Assembly: GCA_900708905.1 (NCBI GenBank)
Contig: CAADRB010000004.1
Location: forward strand, 1,512,932-1,576,931
DNA: 64,000 bases
Source: Hymenolepis diminuta
Taxonomy: Eukaryota > Platyhelminthes > Cestoda > Cyclophyllidea > Hymenolepididae
Reading direction: 5' to 3'
The translations under genes were made by a program, and so were the position numbers. Below, piece by piece: positions 37,801-49,800 of the stretch (positions are counted from its first letter, which is position 1; every line of letters starts with the position of its first letter). Below the pieces are notes generated by a model, which saw only the letters and a list, made by a program, of their open reading frames with translations, was not told where the DNA came from and did not search any database.

Positions 37801-40800
37801 AAGGGAATTTTCAACTGATTTCTGAAGCTCAAAATCACTCACATTTGCAAAACTAACCTACAATGTAAAATTTAAGTTTAATTATAAAAGATAATAAATA
37901 GAAATTCGCTTTTTTCCTCAAATCAACTTTCATTTCTATCCCTTTTAAAATAGCATTTTCTGATATATTAACTGATAATCATCCTCATGATTATCAGTGC
38001 TTTCTCATGAAAACGATTCTTAAGAGGTCATCTCTTGGAAAACTATTGCAAGTGGGGTTAGGGGATACTACTGTATCATCTCGTTTTACATTAAAGGGGT
38101 GTATAAACCTGTTAGGAGGCCGAATCGAACTTGATCGAAGTTCACATACTTCATACCTCTTGCAAGTAGTTACTGATTATTAAGTTTTTATGTTCCTCAG
38201 TGGATATCCCATCAGTGAAAACAATATTGGTTTTACATACAGCCAATTATTTCATCCTGATCGAAATACATAAGCAAATTAACTTTCATAATAAAGTGAA
38301 GTGCAACTGTCGTGTGAACTACAGGCTTTCTTCATTCTTCTTTCTGGATCTGAATTATTTTATCCTTATTAGGTACTCGATATTAATAGTGGAATGACGT
38401 CCTAGATTATACTAAAACCGACATTTGTTTATTTAAGAATCGTTCACAGCATACCGATTGGACGATGGGATGCATAGCTTTCAAGTTCTAGAACAGTAGA
38501 AAATAGTACATTTAACAATACATCAAACAGTACATTTGCGCATATCAGTATTCTTTTCCGTCCTTGATTCAGTTCTGAGGGTTATATTTGTTGAAGCATT
38601 ACCCTTCATCTCGTTGGGTAGCCTTGAATGTGGAGTATGTGGATATATGAAAGCATAAATCTGATAGCCAAAAAAGTAAGAAGAGTGATTGCATGACCAA
38701 TTTCCTCTTTACGGACGTGTTGTATCTGACTGGTAGATCTTATGTTATAAGGACTCACGAGCGTTCGAGTGGAGACATAGCTTTATAATAATAGGCTAAA
38801 CGAGCGTCTTGATTTATACTTATATTTAAATTTGGTTTTGGTATTTTTAGGCACGCGTTATGTTACTTAATCCGGTAACACCATGAATTAGATTGATGCA
38901 ATGTTTCAAAAAGTGGAAAAGGATTAAATAAATCAGCTTCACATCAAATACTCACCTCCAAGTATTGATATTCCAAATCATCAATCAGAGATTTCTGCTG
39001 TTCCAGACGTTCTTTCAGATGCCTAAATTGGTTCATCAGATCAGCAGGTGCTGAACCCTTCTCATTTTCGAAGATTTTCACCTCCGATCTTACCCGATTA
39101 TGTTCCAATTGTAATAATTCTAATAGAGCTCTTTCATGGGCTATTTGATTGCTGAACTGTTAAAAAGAAGAAAGGAAAAATTATTAGCACTTAAAGGTAC
39201 TGAAATTAGTACAGTAGACTTAATACTTATTATAAATATTAATTTCGTTCAAGTAAAATTTAATTTTCGTACAGTTAGACTGAAGGCACCTACAAATACA
39301 TGAATAAAAAAATTAAGAAAGTTGCCATGAAAATTTTATCGAGACTGGTTTATCATGACTGAAATTATGACCGTCATGTTTTAATTTTTAGGGAGAAGGG
39401 GAGGAGAAGGGTATTCAGACAATTCTGAAGTAAACTGACGGCTAACCATAGTAAATACTCGGCAATGACAGTAAATGCCGATTTGGGTAAGCAATGCCTA
39501 AAATTCATGAATACGTTCAAATTTTTACGGACCTATCTTACCTCCGAAAAACGTTCATGAGCAATTTCGTCCAAGTAACATAAAAAAGGTCATTCATCAC
39601 AGTATTCGAAAGATAAAATCTGAGGGCAGAATGAAAGAAACCGTAAATAAGCTACTAATTAAACATCAAGTTCATAATGAAATGAAATTGCCTTACGAGA
39701 GTAGCTTAAACCAATGTTATAATGAGCTTTTGTAAAGAATATTATTTTAATTCACAGTAAAACAAAAAATTGTAATTTTTAATTGTGATAAGCAACTGAA
39801 ATCGATTAACAGAAAGTCCAACAGGTGATAAAGGGAGAAGATCAAAAAAATACAGAGAGCAACGTCAAGATATCAAGGAGTCTTACTTAATTTGATTTTT
39901 GAACTCAGATTGTAAATTATTTACTAAATAGGCGGTTCACTTTCTAAAATTCAAATTTCATAATTCGTCGCTGGACGATGTTCGATACTTATTTATCGGA
40001 ATTTTTATTCAAGAAAGGCAAATCTTACTGCCTCAATTCAGTTTTTCATCCAGTGATTGAAAAGGTAGATGATCTTAGATGTATTGCGGAATTTACAGTT
40101 TTAATTTAGCCAAAATGAGATAGAAAATGATTTACAAATTTATAAATGTGCCCTATTTGCATTGATTCATACTCTGTGGGTCTACTGTCTTGTTTATGCA
40201 AGGATTTTCAATTAGTAAACCCAAATCAATAAGCACACACACAGAAACGATTATCAATGCACAGCTGGGAGCACACGGATTAAACACCATGGGGGTACCC
40301 TTATTCCGATTAGGAACGATGACCAGTATATTGAGCAACACTTGTCATAATCCCATCAACTTTAGTGAGTCGGCTGCTGATTAGAAAAAGTGCATATCCA
40401 AAGATTACCTAAATTATACTTTATTTCGTCGCGTTAGGATTCCTGTATTGAAACCGAATAGATTACAGAAAAGGAATAGGTGGACATACCCAAGCAGATA
40501 TCAATCTACAGAAAAATCATGAACACGCTATTAACACGGAAATGGAAAACGAGAACACAATCCACGAAAATACTGATATTATTAAAATTTCCTCCACATA
40601 TGATTAAATCACTTTTTACTCACCTGAGATTGCATGAGGGACACCGTATTTCCACCGGTGTATTGGAAAAAAAGAAGATATATTTAAAAAATTTGTCTGA
40701 CGATCAACATTATCATCAAGTGGATATTTGCAATTCCTAGTTGAAACTAAAATCTTTCGTTTTTATTCATTCCCCACCGTAATACTAAACATACAGTTTA

Positions 40801-43800
40801 CATCCTGGGAAAGTATTTGAATACAAGGAACAACAAAGCCTCCCAATATGAATTAAGGGAAAGGGTTCATGTTCTAATGTTCCAATATTTAAATTTCAGA
40901 AGTTTTCTCCATTTTCTTCGGTGAATTCATTTTTGCGACGTCCAGTTTATTGGTTTCGACGATTGATAGGCCACTCCAGTTACGTTGTTCATTTCACACA
41001 AGCTTACTGCGAATAAAAGTTTATATCAACATCCATGTCTAGGAATAGGAAGGTAGATAATTTAATAAACTTTTATCTAACCATTTTGCCTTGTCACAAT
41101 ACTTAGCATTGCCTAAAAATTTCATGAAAAAAAGAACTTACTAGCGTCTGGGCTAGAGGTGAACATCTAGATGTCAAAAAAGTGATTACCAGCACTGACA
41201 GGATTAATCATGGAGGTTACAGAAACCACTGGCTAGCCAGACGGAAAGGTCAAGTGGGGAAAATGTGGTTGTGAGGGCACATTAATTACTACTCGAAAAC
41301 CATTGGGTTAAGTCTGGCAACATCTTTAGGTCATTTCAAGGTGAAGCTCTGGGTCGTTTTGGGGGCCAGTTACTCGTTCAAAATTACACAATTTATTTCC
41401 TGGGATAAATACGAGTTTCAGGCGCATGTCTTATAATCAAGTTGAAGAAAATGAGAAAGAAAAATAATTTAATAATTTTAGATTCAACATTTACGTGATT
41501 TATGCTAAATATATAATTTAAAAGCAAGTCTGACTTTAAATGTTTAAATTATTACCTTACGATGAGATGCAGACGTATAGATGGCGCAACAAATTTTGAT
41601 AAAAAATACACTTAATCCTCTCGTACAGCAATAAAACTTTTGCCGAAAGCGAAAAGGGAAAGTTAAATTTGTTCATTCGATTTGTGAAATTTGAAGAAAA
41701 ATAAAAGCTTAGATCTGATGAAAATTAGATTCAAATTGTGCCAATGAGCGGGTTAAATTTCATCCGGTGCAATGCTGTAGTGCATGATTTAGATCCGGCG
41801 TTAAAAGAATCGATGTGAAATGAAACAAATGAAGGCCTAACATAGTAGTGATTAGGGAAACATATACAGACCATTAGATATGCTAAGTTACAGACACATC
41901 ATGAGGTTCAGAAATCAGTTTTTTGTATAAGAAGTTGATGATGAATTACTACAGAACTACATGGTCAAAATCTACGCAAAGACAACCAGTAACAGTGTAT
42001 AAGAATCCTAGGAGACTTAAGAAACTGCAGGCAGATGCTTATGCCAATTGCGAATTTCACCACATGACAACTAATGGCTGTAGAAGTCTACAGATGGGAC
42101 TGAGGCCACCATCCAAGCTTTTAAAATGAATAAATTCGGATGTAGTGTTTCTTCTACTATCAGAGTAATGTAAGCGGGTTTGTGTAAGACGCTGAATTAA
42201 GAAGAAACAAATACATATGCAAACCTTCATTCTTGTAAATCAATATTTGCACTTCATACACTGGTTTCTCCATAGCCGGGGATTAAAGGCAAAGCGATAC
42301 CAATCACAACTTGTACTATTCTGAAAAAGGTAGTTTCGATATTACTATTTCTTCATTAAATGTAGTGCCCCAATCGTATTCTTGATAAGACATTATACTT
42401 TTATGGACTTATTAATATACACAACGGATAAGTTAAATGGTATTTAGTTATTTGCTATTTAAAGGTAGTTTTAGTACAATTACTGCCACGCTACTTCTAT
42501 TAGAAAGCCTTATATTAAGGAATTTCTAATTACGCATTAATTTTAATGAAGCATTTAGCGCAACACGGTATAATTGTATTTAATACATACATAATAGATG
42601 TATCCCCTTTTCTATGCAAATGTAAGGTCTTTAATCATATACACAAAAAATTATCACTTTTTAAAACGCAGATAAATGAAAAGGGCGCCTATCTTGCCTC
42701 AATTCTCACTGTTTCTGACATCCGATTGATTTGTGCCAATTGGATCTGAAGGAGACTGGTCAGAGTTTCGGTCGTGCTGGTGGCTTTTTCTTTGCGTTCT
42801 TCCGCACTGACTGTGGGAGTGGTTTGTGGATTTGGCGGTGATGGGGATGGTTCTGGCGACCTCCGGGTCTCTTGTGGCGGGTATCTTTTCAAAACGGTTG
42901 CCTTGACACGTAGTCGGCTCATTTCCGTTGCAGCACAGTCCATAAGTGCTGCAACTCCACCTCCTGAAGTTAAAGATTCTTTCTTTTCCTAGAAATCAAA
43001 CAAAATTAAATTTAAGGCGTTTTAAGACTCTGATTTAAATTTGTGACAGATAGGATTTTGATAGCCAAATATTTGTTAAGAGGAAATCATATTATGAATG
43101 ATCGTACTTTTAAAATGCGCACTACAGTCAGTAAATGAAATAAAACGTATGAATTATTTAAATATTTTTAAAAAATACATGTTTATAACAACAGTTTAAC
43201 CCCACAATCATCCTAACAAAATCTACTCTGTTATCAATATAAGAAAAGTGAATCCCTGCACCGAAGAAGAATATTACACATATCATTAATGGATGCGTAT
43301 GAAGGGTTCAGTTATTATTAGTTACTACACTAAAATTTGACAGTAACAAAAAACATTTCGAATATTTCAACCTGACAAATAAATTATCTTTTTGTGGGGG
43401 AAGGGAAAGAGAGAAATTATCATTTGTTCTGAGGAGGAACCGTAAACCTGAGGAAGATTAATGCGTAGCAATAAAAGGTTAACATTTTTGCTCATACGAG
43501 TTGAGACTTGAACATTCTGAGCTTGCAAATGCTAAAATTATTCTAAATACTTGATGGAGTAATAAAATTGAAGGAACTAATATTCCATAAAAGTGAAGTC
43601 TGTATTAAGTACGTAAAAACTTCATTCACAAGATCAAATATGGCCCCATAAAAGGTACTGATATTTAAGGCCTCTGCAAATGGAAGGGTAGAGTTGTTAA
43701 GAAAAATGTGAAACTTTAGGTTAAATAAATCTGATATTCATTTTATGCATTCCGAATAGTTGAAAATATCTCAACAGATGGTCCATGGAAAATAATGAGA

Positions 43801-46800
43801 GCATGAAAGGCTCAAGACACCATTTTTTTCCTCACAAACCAGAATGAAATTTTTCGAAAAAGTGGTCGTAATCAAATCTGTTTTCCTGAATGTGTACTAG
43901 AACTGACGCAATCACTAGAGGTCAAAAAAGGAACAAAACACTATTTCCTTCCACAAATGGGTATAAAGTTTGGCAATTCTTCTATACAATATACATGATA
44001 AAATTCGAATCTCTGGTGATAAATCTCCTCCGAAGGAAAACATTTCTTACTATAAACTTATAAAGTTACTAAGAAGAAGCTTTCTTTGATATGAGCACAC
44101 TTCTCTATCTAAAACCCAATCCGTTACGCCTTGCATTTTCATTATAAATCACACATAAATTCACTTTAGAAATCTACATGGATTGAGAGCAAGACAGTAC
44201 TGGAGACATAGGCAATCGGTTCCATAGGTGATTAGTCAAACAGGAAAGCAAAGGAACTTCCGCTAACTTGGGTTTGGGAAAAAAAGAGTATTTTACACCA
44301 CTTTATAAATGATACAGCAAAATAACATTATCTAACTTCAAATTCCCCTAATTTAATCATAAAAAATGCGAACATGAAATCAGACATTCAATGAGGCGTT
44401 TAGTTTGAGTGACAGTTTTCCTCGATTAAATATCTTTTAATTTTTTGCTTAAATAGTAATTATTAGAAGACCTATGTATACCAGGATCAGAAATAATGTT
44501 TAGGAGATCGAATAAGTGGAGTTTTTTTTAAAAAAAATGATGAAAGATTGTAAGAACATCAGAAAAAGGGGAAGTCAAACTCATATTTTTCACTCAATTA
44601 TACTCAAATTTTATGTCAAAGAAGATAGAGAAGAAAAAGAAAGAAAATCCGGAGTCCCCTCGATTAAGATATTTCATCTTATCATCACTTCTTAGATAAG
44701 CGGAAATTATCATTGTTCATTCACTCACTTGAATAGGGTGGCGAGTCATCTTATGCTGCCATGCTATTTCTACTAACGAGATATGAGAAGTAACATTCAT
44801 TAAATAATTGCTTAACGTGTTCATCTGAGAAGTCAGAGGTCACGCAATCGATTCTCATCGATGCACACCCTGTATGTCGAATGGTAACCGTACTAGCTAA
44901 TACGGGCTAACAGACGGGTTCCATAATCCTTCCCTTCTTGCCAAAATGAGCGTCAGAATTCACATTCCTAGACGGCTTGAAAGTGCATTGTTTGGTCATA
45001 CAAATGAATCACATATAAAGTTTTCCATTTAAGAAAACCGGCATGATAATATAATGAATATTTAAAAAAAGTTTGAAGCTTTCTAAGTTGATAGCTGACA
45101 AATGAAGAATGCGGATATTGTGGTAGGCAGTTTAACTTCCGATCATTTGGCTATATGCCGACACTGAACCAAAATTTCATCGCTTGGCAAGACTTCAATC
45201 TGAATGCGTTGATTGTTATTTAGAAAATGATGAAAACAATCGCGAAATTGTCTTAAGTGAAAGAAAATATATGCATATAAGAAATCTGAAAAAATTAACC
45301 AGCAAATATCCAAAGTGTGCTTTTGCCAATGAAGGAATTTCTAATTCTTCAGTAAAAAATAGCTTTCCATAAATACACAGTGAATTTTCGAATTAACAGT
45401 CGTTAAATTTTTCCAGTCTTATGGCAGAGATGCTGTTAGATTTTCGAGATAAATTGAAAAATTGATAGATTGTTTCAAATTAAAAATATATTGAGCAAAT
45501 TGAGTTCGCGAACAGGTTTAAAATAATATATACATATAATTTAACAGTAGAACAATATCCGAGTTTGTTCTGTAGAACTGAATTGATTTTATTTATAAAA
45601 GTTGTAAGTCATACACCACCCAGTGGTTCTGTGACTCTAAAGACGAGGGTTTTCAAAATTCTTTATAAAGGAAGAACAACAAATAGTTGCCAATTTATGT
45701 TCATGAAACCCCACATCCAGTGCGATTTACATAGACTCACCTTCAAGAATAGGCTTCATTGGACATAAACTCTCCCAAAATATGAAGAACGCATTTACAA
45801 ATAGGCTTCAAACACAACTGAAATTCTTTAATTTTCACAATTTCTGCTTTCGTTGTTAAATGGACTAAACAAATTAAAAAGATTAGACAATTGTTCAAAT
45901 TCATGGCAGAATTGAAGATGTTGACGTTAGATTAATCATTTCAATCTGGTAAATAAGAAATGATCGATTTCGTATTTTTTGAAATGGAGCAAAATATCTA
46001 CACCTGACAAAAATGAGAAGTCATAGGTTTTGGCCTTTTATTATTTATGCATTAATCAATATATTACATTATTTATAATATATTTGTATATAGAATTAAT
46101 ATATATAGTATTATGTTATATTATTGATATCCTAACAGATAAAAACCCCAGCTCAAATTTTAGAGAAGATGCCTGTGCAGTATTACAGCATAACAAAGAG
46201 GAAAGGTTAAAGTAAGAGCAATTTTGTTCTATTTTCCCATCTCGCATACTAAAAATGTGAAATGATTCCACAAAAAGATGGGGAAACCTGAAATCAAACC
46301 ACCGTAATGTCATTCAAAATGGGACATCCTAAATCCCACAACAAGATTTCAAAATTGCATCAAAGTAGAAATTATGAAGCGAAAAATAATAGCAAATTAA
46401 TGAATGCCTATTTTATCACCATTTCCTTAACAGCCGATAAGATTTTATTGGAATTTGTGTTTGTAGTAAATTTTAAAGGGTATAAGTTTCCTCCCAAATG
46501 CCAGCAAGAATGCTATAAATGTATTTCTCATAAATATATTTGATAAAAAGAAAACGTGTTAATATGAATATTCACAAATGTAATTCCATACCTGATATCA
46601 GTCGATGTAGTCGATTGTACAAAAAAGTGCTCTAAAACAATTTATAATTATCATAAAATCAGACTGAGAAAAACATGGACTAAGGGCTACTCATAGGGAT
46701 TTTCAGCAGTTCAGTAACTGTATTGTTTGAACCATCTAAATAGTTTATATACAAATTACAAACATCCACTTCTATTTTCTTCAAGCTTGTACTTTCCTTT

Positions 46801-49800
46801 AATAGATAACATTTCATGCAAACAGTTAAATGTCAATGCGACACCGGACCGATATTGTAGCATTTCTAAATACCCACAGCAAGTTGTTTATAAAAGAACA
46901 GAGGAGCCCAATAAATCAAATGGCAGACCAATTATAAGAGAAATAAGGTTGTGTGACTTTAAGTTATTGGACAAGATAATGTGAAAGAGGATGAACGAGC
47001 TGATGAGATCTGATCAATTTGTTTGTGTCTACTTCAAGAGGTCACTCGAAATTCAGATGAGAAATGGTTCCATTGGTGGTACTTATTTTATCGGTTTCGT
47101 GTATTAAATTTATCTTGACGCATCTTATATCTCGCTAAATTGAATTAGAGGAAAGAGACAACCCTTGCATTCAACCCTTTCGAAGTCAAGCAAGTATTTT
47201 ATAATTTCTCCTTCTCTCCCAATTAGAATTGATTTATACAAAAGAATTAAGGCAATTTATCAGCATTATTAATCACCAGCAGTTCTTTTATCCTTTGATA
47301 TCACATCGAAACACATGAAATGTAGTGCATTCAGTCACTTAATTTCTTGGACATGTGTTATATCAATAGATAAAAACAATCAATGTGGCGGAGTAAGTAA
47401 TTGTAAATATGTAACTTTCGACATCATTAACATGGAGTTCGTGCAATGTAATATGAGAATGGCAAAATTATAGATGATTTATGAAAGAAAAAATGGAAAT
47501 AGAAAGTAGAGATGTTTAGAGCGTTTGGTTATGCTCAAGTATAGCACCAAGGTTAAATGCATGCAAATACTGAAAGGTTAGTCAATAGATAGTAAAGCGA
47601 TTTTAATGACCACAATAACATTAACATGGCATCTGCAGTTTTCACTTGTTCACTGCTTTAATATGCTCGAATATTTAACACTATCTGTATAAACTTAAAA
47701 CCAATATTCCCGCAGTAGACATAGGGTGCGTAAGGCATCTGAGGACACCTTACGCACTTTTGGAAAAACAGAAAATGAGACTGTTAATGGTTGAAGCTTA
47801 CAATTTCTTGTACCACGATAACATACCAAAAATAATACCCATCAATCTAGCTTTCTTTCTATATATCCTCCTTCTACCTCTATCACCCACTCAGTTCGAG
47901 TCCGAAAGCGATTGCAAGCTTTCATCAGATCAGGTGGACTTTATCCACTTCCTCCATTGGTCGAGCTATTGCCTCCATTAGAGAGGAGGATTTGGTGTTA
48001 TGGGAATGCTTATTAACTTCCTTTCCAACAACGCCCCACACCACATGTAATAATGGGAAGGATTAAGGTCTGGTGAATAGTAAGGAGGCGGCCATAAGTT
48101 TGGTGTGACATGATTATGAAAATTCTCGGTCATCCATCCAATCCTGAGTTTTGAGAGCTTTATGGGACGGAGTCGAATCTTGTTGAAAGACATGGAGNNN
48201 NNNNNNNNNNNNNNNNNNNNNNNNNNNNNNNNNNNNNNNNNNNNNNNNNNNNNNNNNNNNNNNNNNNNNNNNNNNNNNNNNNNNNNNNNNNNNNNNNNNN
48301 NNNNNNNNNNNNNNNNNNNNNNNNNNNNNNNNNNNNNNNNNNNNNNNNNNNNNNNNNNNNNNNNNNNNNNNNNNNNNNNNNNNNNNNNNNNNNNNNNNNN
48401 NNNNNNNNNNNNNNNNNNNNNNNNNNNNNNNNNNNNNNNNNNNNNNNNNNNNNNNNNNNNNNNNNNNNNNNNNNNNNNNNNNNNNNNNNNNNNNATTGAC
48501 TCTTTCATTCTGGTGGGAGTTTCTTGGTCGGAGAAAGACCAAAGACACTTCCCTTCTTCTCGGTGCTTCAACTTGTTCAAGAGTCGTTTTGCACGCATTC
48601 AACGATTCTCTTTAGTTGTTTTTGTCCACATCAACTGATCTCGTCTAAGAACGCACGATATTTGTATCATTAGAGGTCTTGATGAACAACATTCCTTATA
48701 TATTGTTGTTGTTCCTTCAGACACTTGAAGATCCTGGGCAAGATGTCACATTCACTTCCTGGATTTTCGTTCGTCATGCCATGCCATGCCATGCCATGCA
48801 CTCTTCTCACAAACTCAGGTGTTCTAAGTGAGTCGGCTAAGCGTTGACAATGGCCTTTTCTCTTCCTCGTGGCCAGTTCATCTCCATTGTGTTCATTCAG
48901 CCCCTTTCCAACTTTGCAAACGAACGATGTGGTGACTTTTAGAAATCCCGCAATTTCTAAGTTCCTGTGTTTCGCTTTCATAGACACCATTGCGGCGTGT
49001 CTTTTCATTTCATTGGTTATAGAAGTATCTACTATGAGACCTTGTGATATTAAAAACATTACTTATTATTGTCGGGTTAGTTTAAAATACAAAAGTACAC
49101 GTGTCCTCAGATACCTTACGCACCCTGTATTGTCGGTAAAACTTGACTGAATCTCGGTTCAGTGACAAGTTCGTAAATGATACCATTGTCCCTTCATGCA
49201 TATATCTTATAAAGCTCCCATAACTTTAAGCTTTTAATCTTGGGAAGAGAGAGTGCGGGAATACGGTCCGTAGAGTTTGGAAATCGAATATTTCCTACTC
49301 TGCTCAACTTACAACATATACGCAGTACTTTTTGCGACTTCAAACATTAGTATTCAGTAGTATCACTTGAAGATAGACGGTGTCAAATTATATAGAACGG
49401 GATATGAAACCGTCTTCTCTTCACATCGAATACACGGCAATAGAGCTGGGCTACATGGGTCCTTTATAAATCTAAATTCTCATCCAAAAGATGAAACAAA
49501 AGTCAGAGAACCTAGTTTCCGTTATCTGGTAAGCATAACTGCGAAATATCGTGAGAATTAACATGACACACTTTTGCTCAGCATGTCTCAGAAGAGGAGA
49601 ATCTACAACGAGACCTTGTTTAAGGACCAGACAGGAACTTTGACAAATGGAACAGTTTTTTACTGTGCTGAGCGATAGTGGCATTAAGATAAATGAAGGA
49701 CTTCAGAATGAGGTTATGAATGGAATGACTAATTAAACATATTTGTAGCAAAATATTTAACATACCATTACCACTTTCGCTTAAAATTGAACCCTTGGCC

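Larger units (their letters stand above)
47722..49127 (-). mobile_element. mariner-type transposon copy C, longest copy, inactive
   Basis: Left terminus at 47722 (TAGGGTGCG, one base changed from CAGGGTGCG), right terminus GCACCCTG ending at 49127 followed by TA. The length is about 1.4 kb including the gap, typical of mariner elements. The transposase is on the minus strand: the helix-turn-helix N-terminus (49059 to about 48670) has KRHAAMVSMKAKHRNLEI and TPEFVRRVHG; the C-terminal catalytic part (about 48190-47978) has FQQDSTPSHKALKTQDW, HVTPNLWPP and YSPDLNPSHYYMW. The pattern resembles the DD37D (maT) branch. Frameshifts and a catalytic Asp replaced by His make it non-functional. Confidence 0.88.

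Noticed and set aside
44866..44880. GCACACCCTGTA, similar to the mariner right terminus
   Set aside because: Only about 12 bases match and no element sequence flanks it; it may be a footprint but chance is not excluded.
47978..48638. Three open frames through the second N run
   Set aside because: Same artefact; only the readable transposase motifs outside the gap are informative.
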